Shown here piece after piece: positions 14,101 through 27,900 of a stretch of DNA of 64,000 nt (within the stretch, counting starts at the first letter, position 1; every line of letters begins with the position of its first letter). Source of the stretch: Stenopsyche tienmushanensis (taxonomy: Eukaryota; Arthropoda; Insecta; Trichoptera; Stenopsychidae); contig WACJ01000047.1 of the NCBI GenBank assembly GCA_008973525.1, positions 310,001-374,000 on the forward strand. Reading direction: 5' to 3'. The translations under genes were made by a program, and so were the position numbers. The notes under the pieces were generated by a model. That model was not told where the DNA came from. It made no database searches and worked only from the letters and a program-made list of their open reading frames with translations.

Positions 14101-15930
14101 TTTTCCCTATTAGCACTCTACGTTTTGTTTCTATTTCAAATAATGTTGGATTTTTTAAATACTTGACTCGTTAGAGAGGCGTATAAGATTCTTATTGGCC
14201 GTCGTAATAAAACCGCTGTCTTATAATATTTTAACACAAAAACAATTCCAATTTAAGCATACGTATTTTTATTTCACGAATTAATTTTGCTTTCGGTATA
14301 AAAATGAACGCAGAAAGCTCAATCGATTCAAATGTATACATTTGAAACTAGCATATTGTAAATAACGTAAGATTTATCAAATATGATATGGGGAGTGTTC
14401 TAATATACCTCGCTGAATTCTCAAAGAAATTTAGATAATGGGGTCATTTAAAGACCAAATTAATTAATTTGTGGTTTTATTTTTCAAGGATGTCTGCATT
14501 TTATGTCAGTTTGTAAATAATAGTATTTTCAGTAATTAATTGATAAACTCTATACATATGAAAGAAGCCTTTATTTTTTTAAAAACTATCTTTTCTAAAC
14601 CTAGTATATGAGAATGATTGCTTTCTATTATAGAAATATAATAGAGAACAGTCATTCCGTGACCATGACCATGCCCTCGATGCTCAACATATCGGAAAGA
14701 GGTAAATTTTTCTTTCTTTTTTTTATCTCTGAATCAACGTGATCATATACTCGTTTGACTTCTATTAAAAAACATTGAAATATTACTCGTGTAAATCTTA
14801 AAAATTCTATGAAATATTTAATAATAGATTGTCCCGTTAGGAATGTCATTTTTGAAATGAAAGAGATTCAAACAAAAACATTATTAATTAATTTCATCAA
14901 TATAATGTATTCTCATTCAATAGGTACAACCTTTTCCCATCTATTTTGCTGCATTCGTCTAAATAAATGATAGTCGGAAAGAGTTCCTTTAATTTGTTTT
15001 CAGTCATCTTTGATTTATGGGGTTGCGCATTATCATGTTGCTAAAGAATTTGACAACGATTCACTACATCTAGCCTCTTCGTACTTATCGCCACTTTTAA
15101 ACTTTCTAATTGTGAACAATAAATCACCCTCGTTGTGATTTGACCATATGGAAGGACTTCATGGTAGATTAGCTTCTCTTTATCGATTAAATCATGACAC
15201 ATACTCCTGCGCACCACCTTGATCCCATCATTAATGTCATGCAGTATCCACGACCCCTGTTTTATGGCCTTTCCCATTTTTTTCAATTGTATTTGAATAC
15301 TTTTCTGGAAGTATCCAAGCTTGTTTATTAATTATCATATAGTCTATGTTAGATTTGATTCAATTTCAGCTCGCAGGATATTGTCATCCACTTTAGCCTT
15401 TCTCGCACTTCGGACCTTATTTTCTAAACTAAAATTTTCACTTTTAAATTATTTAAACCATCTCAAACAAACAATTAGAGATTATCCGAGTGTATCACAA
15501 ATATTTTTAGTTGCAGTTGTTGCATTCATTTTTTGAAGATATTCTTACAGTAAGCAAAATATATAATATGTCTTGTCAAAGGGATGGCTGAGACACAACT
15601 GATTGACGCATGAAAAACGGCATTCCTAACGGGACAATCTAATATATAATTGGACCCAATGTAATATTAGAATTTGATCTCATTTTAACACGAATTTATT
15701 TTCTGGGTGTTATCATTTATATTATATATCATACCTGTTATGAATCAATTATTAGTTTTCAATAAGTAGCAAATCTTTCTCATTTCACCTTTTTAACACT
15801 TTAGTTAAAATCAAGTTACACCATATTATTTAAGAATGACATCATTTTGAATTAGTTATATAGAAATTAGCATTTGGTACTATCTAACATCAATTTCTTT
15901 TTTACACACATACAAATTAAATACACACAC

Positions 15931-15963
<33 letters not shown>

Positions 15964-18900
15964 CAGACGTTTATATCATACCATATATTTGTTGTGCAAA
16001 TATATATACTTTTATGTTTTGATTAAAATAAGTTTTATATTAGGTTTAAATTGTTTCCATAAAATTAATCAAAAAGCAATTGTAAGTAAAGCCCTTCAAC
16101 GAAAAACCCAAACAACATAAAGAACCATAACCAATGTTATTAAAAATTAATCAAAAAATAAGTATCAAGCAATAAGTATACAAATAGGTAAGGATTAGGA
16201 TGCTGTGTAGTTCTTTTGAATAAATTACATATTTTAAAATTACTTCTTCACTATATCATCTTGCAACAAATTAATATCAATAAAAATTCTCCATCAATAG
16301 TGTATTAAAGAAATTAAATACCAATGTTCAAATGAAAATATTTGACTCTACGAATTACTAAAATTAAAAAATAATATTATCCAAATTACTCATTCATAAT
16401 TTTCAAAATAATAACTATGAATAAAAGTCCAATATAATCTACTGTGCAAAATTATTTTTTCTAAATTAAACTTCTACAACATACTTCAAACTATAAGATG
16501 AAAAATTTCGATATAAAATTGGTATGCATCGAGTATGTACATTTTATATTCATTTATAATTGATATCGTGAAGAAAAGCAAAGTCAAATCAAAATTAATT
16601 CTGTGAATGCGGTGTTGTATATGTATAAGTGTATGCATGTTTTTCTATAGACCAATATAAAAAGGGTAGCTTTTAGAAAACAAATTGTTACAATTGGGTT
16701 GATAATTTAGGTACTTACTGAATCGACGCATGAGGTTCCCTGCGAACGTTGGCTGTGATTGGGGACTGACTTCTTTTTTTTTCCTGAGATCTTTCAGAAT
16801 ATTCTCTTGCCGGACGTATTTGATATTAGGTACTGAAAGAAGTCTTTGGTCGCGCTTATCCATCGAAGCAATGGATTTGCCTTTTTTCTTTGCTCTGGGT
16901 GGCCTTACAGGCTTACCATCTTCATCGAACAGTGGCAAATTGTCGGGTCGAGACGCTCTGTTTTCGTCATTTTCTTCTATATTAGATTTTTGAGGGCATT
17001 CATCTTTTGAATCTATCATTCCGGGTTGCCATCCATGAGTTTCTCTCAACTCCTGATGCATTCTCTCAAATACGTTCTTAGATCGATCAGTACTTTCGTT
17101 ATTAATTTCGTTTGAGTCCCCCGTTTCCAAAACTTCTTGATTTGAATTAGACTTTTCCAATAATGCATCTGAATTTTTAAGTATACTTTGAATTTCGTCT
17201 TGAGGAGAAAGATCCTTATGTGCATTGGACTGTTCCGCGGAATCAGTTGCAGATGAACTTTTCCCTTCTGTAGTTGGCAAATAAAAGATAGAACCTCTTT
17301 TTGCTGATATGTCTCTTGATTCATTCTCACGTTTGTCTTGTGTAGAAGAAAATGTATTTTTTAACTTGACATCAACTTTCGACAATTGTCGCTTTAAGTT
17401 AAAACCCTTCCATGTCGTTGATTTTCTTCTATTCTGTGCAGCGTCTATTTTACTCTTTTCTTCGGGAGTTATATTAAACATTTCATTTGATTCAGACGTA
17501 CCAGGACACGGCAAGCTTCCAACTTGGAAAGTAGAAGAATCCTCTGTTGGAATCGCAATATTACTCATCGCTTTAGAGTCTGGTGACAAATGCAAAAATG
17601 CTTCTTCGGCAATTTCTACAGTGTTTTCTGTATTTTGCGATCCTGATATATCTTGCGACTCTCCCGAGTTGGATGGTTGAGAAATTTGTGATGACCCAAC
17701 ATGCTCTGTAATCTTCAATTGTTGTGTAGCCTGGTTTTGAAGGTAAAGTTGGACAATTTGTATGCGAAAGGAAGTAGGTAAATAGTTTTGTGTGTATAGC
17801 CATAAGAAATAGGTGGTGAAAGTATAAAAAGGGATAAAGGAAGAAAATAAAAATAATAAATAAAATAAATTAATAAGGGCTAAATTTCATATGACTAATA
17901 TAAGAATTGATAGGGGTAAAAAATATAAATTAAAATATACTGATTTACTAAGTATCTATATAAATTTAACACTATGCGTTAAATAAAAAAAAATCAAACA
18001 ATCCAAATTATATATAATGCACACAATTGACTCAAATAAATAAATCATCTGAACTATTTTGCTGAAACTACCCTACGTTATAATAAAATAAAAAATGCTC
18101 TTATTGATATTATATGTGAGAGTAACAAAACATAATCTAGAAAATAATCAAAAATACAGTAAATAAAAATATATCAAAAAAATAACTAAATAAAAAGGGC
18201 CTTACTTTTAATCAGAATTATTTACACTTTTTTATTTAAGAGGGAAATTCGTATTAAAATTTGTAATTAAATTTGATATTATTTTGTAATAATTAGAAAA
18301 TATTGAAATTGAGAAAGTCACCCTCGATCAGAAATCATGAGAATCTGTGATATGATTATCTATTCAATTACCTTAGTCTTAAATTCAAGTAAAATGACGC
18401 TTTTCTTCAATCATCTTATTGTAATGCTTGTGTTTTCTTCTTTTCATTGATATTAATAATACAAAATACAATCCACGTATTCATTTCTAGCATTTGAAGT
18501 TAATATTTAAAAATCACGACAACAATAAAAAGTATACGCTTATACTTTTTGATACTAAATTTTATAGAAAACAATTCAATTTGAAGAATAATATTTATTT
18601 ACTTTAAACATTTTTAATTATGACTATCAAATTAAATGGAGATTATTACAAAAATTAAGAATCATTGTATCAGTTTGTGTTTTATGGATAGAAGCTCAAT
18701 TTTTTGATAGAGTAAAATCTAAAATATTTCCTTGTTTTCTTGATTTTAAACCTTATTGATCCCAAAATAAATAATCATTTATTTAATCGAAATTCAATAC
18801 ATATTCCTATTTGTTTAGAACGATAGAGTTAACTCGCCTATTGAATATTTATGTTTTTTAAATAATGCTTTTTGAGTTTGTAATCAGTATATTTAAATAA

Positions 18901-21900
18901 TATAATATTTTTAAAGATTAGCTTATGTTTATCAGTATTAATAAAAAAGTTATTCAAAAATGGTTATACCTGATCAATGCTTGGCGATCTTTGCGCTTCA
19001 CTATGTGATGACATTGAGGGTCCGTGAGAATCGGGATATGTTCGACGTGGCGATCTAAAATAAGGATCTTGCGATCCATATAATTCTGCTGAGCTTGCAC
19101 TCCACACTATAACACGGTGAACTACATCTATTATAACTAAACCATGATCATTTCCAAACGCCATTCTGAAATGAAAATATTCAGATGTTACAAGACGGCG
19201 AAAACTTATAAAAACACATTATTTTTACATTAAGCTCAATAAGAAGTAGATAATTTAACTCGTTAAAAACACATAAAAATGATAAAATTAAACTTTGTCA
19301 AAAATATTTAGCATTTTGAGCTCCAAGAAAAAAAATCTTGTAACATTTAAAATGCTAATTTCAAATTTACGATTTTTGTGGTATAAGTGCAAAAAAAGAT
19401 AATTACAGTCCATAAGAAGAATTTATAGTTAACGCTGTAATTTTAGAAGCAGGTGCAGTCGGATCTGGAGGGCGAGGAGGTGTTGGCGGTGTGCAAACTA
19501 AAGCTGCTTGAAAACCGGCAGCTTTCCTAACACCAGGCCCACCACGGACACGCAGCCCACATGAACCCTATAAAATATTTAATATTCTGAGAAATTTCAA
19601 ATAAAACTAGTGCACGTCAAATAAAATTAGACAATAATCAATACAGTTAAAAAAAAAACAACAACAAAAATCATACGCACTTTTTTATCAGCATCTTGTG
19701 AAACTGATTGCCTATGAGAAGAAGGTATAAATTCACATTCAGGAGAATTTTCGTTATCTTCTGAAACGTCATAATTTAAAGGAATTTCTAGCACCTGAAA
19801 GAATACAGCAAAATAATAGTTATACATTGTAATAAAATAGATCATGTCCGTTTAAAATTTAATTAACGAAAATAAAATACAACTAACATATGTTTCGCTG
19901 ACTGACTCAGTTTTTCTGAATTTAAAAAATATAACATGCGCAGCAGCTCCAGCAACAGCTAATTTTCGGGATTCAGGACAAAGTGAAATTAACTGTATTG
20001 CTAAAGGATCTTCTTCCAGTCCATCCATTGATCGAGGATGCGATTTTTCAAAAACTAAAAAACGTGTAATTTTAAAATACATGTTAAAAATTTTAATCCA
20101 TTGCCCGTAGGTTTTAAATTTACCTTTAGCTGTTTTCAATTTATATAATATTTGCAAAGAGCCAGCACTGGCATCCCAAAATTTGATACTACCATCTGCA
20201 TGCCTGGAAATTATTTTTTTAGTTAAAAAAGGTTTATAAAAAATAATAAAAATATATGAAAATTAACCGAAAACTAACCCTGTTACAATTATTTCATTAT
20301 AAGAACAAGATGCAGGAGACCATTCACCTCCATTGATAGGCCACTCCTTTTCGCTAAATTCAACTCTTTTTTGGCTATTTTGTCTACCAACAGAATAAAA
20401 GGCTGGAATCTATATAAAACCAATGATTAATCACATAGTTTGATTGAAACATTTTAAAAATAAAATTCAAATAAGCATGCATACGTACCAAATCCGAGGG
20501 GCAGTCTGCAAAATATGTACAACATGTTACAGCAGATTCGTGTAAATCCATCGAATAGGGATTTTCAAAGCATGGATAACCCTGTGATTGTAGATCAATC
20601 ATCACTAAATCATTTTGAAGTAATACAACTATCGCGTATGGGTCTTGCATATCTGAAATTGTTAAATTCACACACTTAATTAAACAGCGGCAAAATAAAA
20701 ATAAATAAATACCATAGAGATTAATAATCACCGGCGTTATAAGGACTATCGCATAAAGTAATAAAGTCAACAACAGTGTACTCCATTTCTAAAACTGTCG
20801 TTGTTTTTCCATTCATCACTGTTATACTTGGCGTTCTTCCTGCTTTATCAGAAGGGAGTCCACCGGAAAATATTATATATGACTCCCTGAAATACATTTA
20901 AAAAGTCCAATCAAATATACGCGTTTGACCATGATAGTAATTTAAAATGATTTATACATCAAGCGTACCCAGTTTTTGACGTTTTCCATTCAACCCTCTG
21001 TATTGGTTTGCACGTTTCTAATTTGCCATCTTTATTTGTCTTACCTACAAAAAACATAATATAATATAATTATTATAATCGAATTGGTATGCAAAAAATA
21101 ATACGATGAAATATTACCATGAGGGTATGAAACAGTAAGCGGTTTAGGTGGTTGTCGAATGACCCACGTAAGAAGAGAGCCATCAGTGTGGCAAGACATA
21201 AATTGTTTGCCTTCGTGGTGCCAGGCTACACATCTTAACGGTTCTGGAGAGATGCATCGAAACTCAGCCGTACGGGTGCGTAAATCCCAAACAGCCATTT
21301 GACCACTCTCGAAAGCAATCAGCAGCTGAAATATTAATTTAAAGAAATTATTTCAACATGCCAAATAATTTATTTTACCAAAATTATACTATCATACCTT
21401 GCTAGCATCCAAAGGGTTGTCTGATATTTGTACAACTGATCCAGGATGGGTTTGCCTTACTCTGAAACAATAAAAAATATTTCATATTAGCGATAATAGA
21501 TATAGTAATATATTGTTATATGTGAATATTATTGCATTTTAGGAAAAGCGATATACAGATGTCATCGTGATAATTACATTGTAATTAATGATGGATTAGA
21601 TCATGTTTCATACATCTGGATGAGCATAATAACTGTAATCTGCACATCAATGCGATTAATTATATAATGTATCTATTATACTATATTATAGGTTGTTAAA
21701 GTTTAAAATTAACGGTTTAATATAATAGTGATATATTCTTACATTGATGTAATTGCTATATTGCTAATAATTGATAATCATATCCAACAATATAAAATTT
21801 GTATTAATATCAAATGATCGTTAGCATTAAAATGATGGATTTTAGTCGACAATTGCAGTATTTCACGTGCATTGAAATACTGCAATTGAAAATATTTTTA

Positions 21901-24900
21901 CACGTTTATATAGAATTTTTTTTATCTGCATTAGAAAATCTATTTGATTATTCATAGCAAAAATTTTCTATGTGAAATGCTGCATTTTTATTTTTGATTT
22001 TCTAAAACATATTAAATTTTGATAATCATTACATAAAATTGGACTCAAGAGATGGCATGCAAAAGCTACATCAATATTTCTTCATTTGAACATTGTAAGT
22101 GTGCTAAATGATGAAAGGTGTAACGTAATACACATAACGTAGAAAACTTTTCCACTATAAAGCGGACATTAGAATCAATATAACAGAAAGAAATGAGGCT
22201 CTAGGGCCATTGATGCTAACATTGCGTGAATTAAAGTCATAATGGTACGTTATGAGGTTGCAAATATTACAGAGTTTAAGTCTAAATCATTCCAACTGCT
22301 ATATTATTTGCAAGGATGGATTTTAACAGAGTATTTGGATTATAACGGTATATCTATTTTATAAGTTTTATTTTATTATAAATATTTATATGACAGGCGA
22401 AATGTAAAATTTCACATATTTTCCACTAAAAATTCTTTTAGTTCAAATTCATATGTTGTCAACGAGTATTTGTTTGCCAATTATTGAAAATGTTTTCAAT
22501 CCATCCAAAAGAAAAATTACGACGAAAATTTGCGCAATAAATTAAAACCATGACAATATTGAAGTTAACCGCTAACAATAGGGGAATTATTAATTGAAGA
22601 TAATTTTGTATGGGAGGCATTTGAGATTTTACTTCAACGCTGCTTTGTTTCACTCTTCTTCCTTATAACTTTGCGATTTTAATTAAATACCTCACCCTCT
22701 CTATAGCGAGAAGAAAATCAACATCTCCTCCATCTACCCGGAAGAAATATATTTAATGAAAAAAAAAACCCTCAGGCTCACGTTACAAAAAGAATTATTC
22801 CTTTGAGAAAATCTAAAGTTGCTCTGATTTAGTTCTTGATAACGCAAACTGTGTAAAATATAAATAAAATAGAATTTTCTTCTGTACCATGATGCTTGAA
22901 TTTTAACATTCTATGATTCGTTTACATTGAGAATACAAAAAGAAAAGGATTTATTTTTTTCATAGTATAAGATAAATATTAATATGACCCTCCCACTACT
23001 GTTAGCGTGAAGACATTATCCTATTTATATACATATTTCAACGACATTATTCCGGTTGAAATTCGACATTTGAATAAAGCAGTCAAAAATTCTCCAAGCG
23101 AAGTATCGGGAGGTCGCAAAAAGGAAAAAAATTGTCAGAGTATAATAAAACATTCAGGAGAAAAGAGGCAGTCAACCATGGCCTAATAATAACGCCATGG
23201 TCGTGATATGCTTCTCGAAATACACTTAAAATACGCATACGAATAATAAAAATTATCCTTCAACGTTTTCGGAATATCAATTCTCATCGATTTTTTAAAA
23301 CACCCATCATACGTGCGTTATATACGTGGCATTCGGCAGAATACGACATATTTATTTGTACGGTCATTAAGCTGACAATTTTAGCGAAGAAAAAAGAAAG
23401 CTCGTTAATTTGCTTTCAGAAGTTCGTCTCTAAGTCGGATAAAACTTCGCAGCGAAGAAGTTGGATAGTTCGTTAAAGTGAAAAGTTCCAGGAAAACCCC
23501 TAAAACCAGAACTGGATTGTAAAAAGTTCATTCATAAATATTGTCGCCGTACAAAAACTTACGCATATGAAAAGTGAGCATATACGTTTTACACATCCCT
23601 GTATTTCAGCATAATGTGCTGAATTATTCATACAAAATTGATGGTATACTTTACTCCAACTTATGGCTAGATGTTTAAAAAAAATACATTTACTAGAGTG
23701 TGAAATCTTTGAATTGGCATTTCATACCGCGTGAGCCCCCATTTTCGTATAAAACTACATATCAATGTGACTGATAAAATTCCATTCTGCTGAGACACGG
23801 ACTAAGACTCGCAAAATTCCCGATTTCCCGACAAATTATTTATTTCCGTCGCTGCAGATGAATACTCATATATTATAATACTTTGATGTGATTCGTAATT
23901 ATATTACGGAGTAATATAAAAATTCTTAACTCCGTATCTATTATATTTCATATCGATATTCCCATTATTAAAGTCGAGGTGTAGTAAATACATCACCGGT
24001 AGGGAAAGGTTAATATAACAATTTGAAAAACATATATGTAATTTATATATGTATACATAGATTAGATAGTTACTGCCCTTAAGCGTCACCTAAGCTCGCC
24101 AATTAGTAGTTACGCAACTGTTTCCAAGCGTCCAGATTTCGGCGGAAATGTCTTGATTTAGTAGCCTTCGTTGTGCTGGTGAGGTGCACGAATTTTGTTA
24201 GATAGAACCACATAAATAAATATAATTTGTAGTTACCAACGAGACATTACTAGGAAAATTTGGGCAGGGATGAAATACTTTTAGTCAAGGCTCTGTGAAG
24301 GATGTAACCATACGAAGACATTGATTTTAACATTAACAAAGGGCAATATTTACAGGGAACCATTGGCGTTGGACTAACCAAACGGACGTGTATTTAACGA
24401 CGCGGATCCGCAATACCCACGCAAAATAATGCCTCTTTAGGGATGTTAGCTCTCAATCGATGGAGGGCACAACCGTAAAGGGCCGTTTTTATGGCGTTCT
24501 GGTAATCCGGCGTCCTAATTAGATAAAACGTCTACGTCACAGGCAGAAGACCGAAACAATTTCCGGAGACTATGCAACATTAGGCACAGGAGGCACGTAC
24601 ACTGCCAACTCTAATGTTTACCCTGTTAATGCAAATTTGTATGAGTGCGCGCCCACCCCGCTGATGGCAGTGTCAGACGTGCAAACTGCCGACAACAACC
24701 CCCATGGAACTTGCCCCTATTTGTTTATTTATCCAATCTTTATTTTCTGCGGCGTTTTTGTTGTGCAAATACAAAATGTACAACGCGGCCTGCCGGAAAA
24801 AATATAGATAGCGATTCCCGTAATCGGATATGGACGCATTACCATGTCCTACACGTACGGAGGATGTTTACCGGAGTAAACACTTCAAAATGTTGTTTTT

Positions 24901-27900
24901 TTTTTCCTCTACATCTATTGGGTCAAGCATGCCACAATCACTGGAGATCTGCATCACGAACAATCCATCCATCATTCCAAATACCGAAATTATTAGCATT
25001 CCCACTGTCAAATAAAGACTATAAACATACTATATGATTCCACGAAAATATCATATGAAGTAAACCCGTATTATACAAAGCTCGAAATTATATTAAAAAA
25101 TATGGAAGTCAACAATTTTTCTCAATAATCAACAATTCTTTTCAAGAAATCTCATGGAATGAACCTTATTTTTCAGATGATAACCAATAATTGATTCACA
25201 TATTGACACAATGATATTTTTTCCACGATTTAAATCTAAACCCATGCATTTATGCCAATAATATAATGACATTAATATAAAATGAGAACTATAATATTAT
25301 AAACAATTTATGAAGCAGGTTTGTATAATGTATACATTTTGTGATTGTGTGCTTCGTAGAATACCAGCATTTTCCTCAAGGTGACGACTGGAACGAATTA
25401 TGAATTTCCTGAAAAGAAATTACTTAAGAAATATTTTTCAGAGGCGATGTTTCACTTTTTCAGATTTCTCAATTTTGCTGTAATATATTGTAGCAAAAAA
25501 GTTGACGCTCGAATTTATCACGCTGAAAAATTGATTCACAATCACAAGACTTTCTCAATAACATTCAATGTTCGATGAGATCAAAAAAATGTGTATTTAT
25601 TTAAATATATTGATTATTTTACGTTAAGACATTATATAAATGGTGTATTAAAAGCTATACATAAATTTTCTTCGCTCTGAGTACTTTACAAGGGCAAGCT
25701 TAAGAAACTTTATACAGTAAAAAAGCTTCAAGACTATCGGACTTCTCTGGACGAAAAAGTATTCATGGTCAATATATTATCAGGGATCACGCTTTTTTAA
25801 TGTGTGAAAAACTCTATCCTATTTATAAAATGCGGTGTAAAAGATAGGGGGTGTAATAAAAAATAATCTTGAATTACCTCATCGCTAGATTGCTGTCAAC
25901 TAGCACTTCATCGATTTAGCGCTACTCCAGACACTTTCGATTTTCAGCTTGGAAACAAAGAAATAGCCGCAGGGGAAAGAAGAGGATTAAAAGGGCTTTC
26001 GATAGGCTTTTATGTCAGAAAAGCACCTGAGGAAATTTTCTAATAATACGAAAGAGTCGTCCGAAGAACAGAGGATGAAGAAAATTTAACAGTCTTAAGG
26101 AATCAAATTCAAATTTCATTTATGAATTGAAAGCTTCAACGATCTTAAATTATTAAGATATGAACATATATTTAACATACATAAAAATATGAAAAATAGG
26201 CATGCTGAAAAATGTCAATATCACAGATTTTATTTAGCTCGATTCTACGATTCGTATAGACGTGAAAAGGTCTTTTCGACTCCTGGAAGCGATGAATTCA
26301 AATTAATTTATCTTTCATCTTCTTTCCTATCTTCGATTATTATAGAAAAAAATTTTCATACAAAGATGACGACAGAAGCGAACCTAAGTAAATTAAGGCA
26401 AGAATCTAAGCGGAGGTAAATAATCTGGCGTAAGTGCTTTTCGTAGTTTACGAGTTTTCCGTAGACACCTGCTACGCCATATTAAATTACGGGGTAGAAT
26501 ACACCACCCCCGCTTGAAGAAGAGGCCCTTGCCAATGTTGAAGAAAATAATTTAGTCCTTAAAGAGTAAACGCGTTAAAGTGATTGTAAGATATACGATC
26601 TTCGGGGGAGTGACGGCTGCGGATTTACCACGCCCGAAACGATTCTCAAGAATATTTGACGGAATACCAATCGTTTTTGGCTTGTTTCGCTTGCGAAATG
26701 AACAAAATCATTTCGCGCCTATATCGGATATATACGAGGAATGCCAACTATAAGCATCCAAAGTCTACCCGCTTGTAATGTTAAAATAAAATTTCAATAC
26801 AAATTTTCCCAAGAAATTTCCGTATAATAAAGCCTCGTTACTTGGCAAGGTGTAGAAGAAGACTTTAATAAAAAAAAGCTATTTTCGAGATATGTTAATG
26901 ATGAACTTAAGTTATGCCAGCGCTTCAACTATGTAAATTTAATAAAAGAAGCGGCCGTACTTTCATTAATCACATAATGCAGGCAGGACTCTGAAATTTA
27001 ATTATCGAATTGCTTAAATTAACCGTGAAAAATTACATTATAATGTTGGGCTGTGTAGGAAGTTTTATCAGCTTTATTTTTGATAAAAATAAATATCGCA
27101 AAATATGACCAATAGCGCCTATCAAAAAGTTTTATGGCTAATCAGCTCCTGCGAAACAAATTTTATTAAATACTGGCTTCGGTCATAAATTTTGATATAA
27201 ACCTGAACCAAATCAGGTGCTTAAGATAAATCATGATCTTAACGCATTCTAAATTTGTTTAATATTATCAACAAAAATACTAATCAATCATCCCGTATTT
27301 AAAGATTGAGCCCCATTAATTCCATGGAAGATTCATTGCCATCGATATATCAAACTTCGCCATTTTCGCAACCCGAGTTTCTTCCATCCATTTGCTCAAA
27401 TTCAGACAGTTAACATAATGAATCTTTTATTAAACGACTTGAACAATATTCTTCCGAGAGATGTTTCATCGAATGCTTCAATATATTATTATAGACGACT
27501 TAAACGTAATAAAAATGTTCAATTGAATTGTATTTCATTGAAATCATTCATAAGTCGTCATAAATAGAAAATGACTTGACGACTATCAATTTTTATTCCA
27601 TCTAGGATTCTATAAAATACTCAAATACTGAAAGATGATATAGACTAAAATAAAGCTAAAATTGAGTGCTTTATTGCGATGTTCCATTCGAGTCCTTCAT
27701 AATTCGTAATGGATGGATACTTTAGTTGAACAAATGTAATCATTTATTACTGTATCGATACTAATGAGTAGAAGTTGTCATTTAATAATAGCAAATCTAT
27801 AAAATGATAGGCTTCAAACAAATAAGAACGTATTTGTACTCCTATTAGAACGTACGAGATTTTTTCGATATTTCTTTTTAAATTTCATTTTTTCGATTGT

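Larger units (their letters stand above)
5506..16718 (-). other. 11.2 kb Tomosyn intron between E14 and E15
   Basis: Very AT-rich intron following the large linker exon. Recognisable content: an inverted repeat at 5643-5749, a GC-rich island at about 10890-11110, a deleted mariner element at 14827-15639, and a TA microsatellite at about 15923-15964. No nested gene with family support was found. Several 60-90 residue open frames are AT-rich and unsupported. Confidence 0.7.

Noticed and set aside
16645..16718. Continuation of the linker frame past the donor
   Set aside because: A strong GTAAGT donor and the family pattern place the exon end at 16719; the extra residues look like intron translation.
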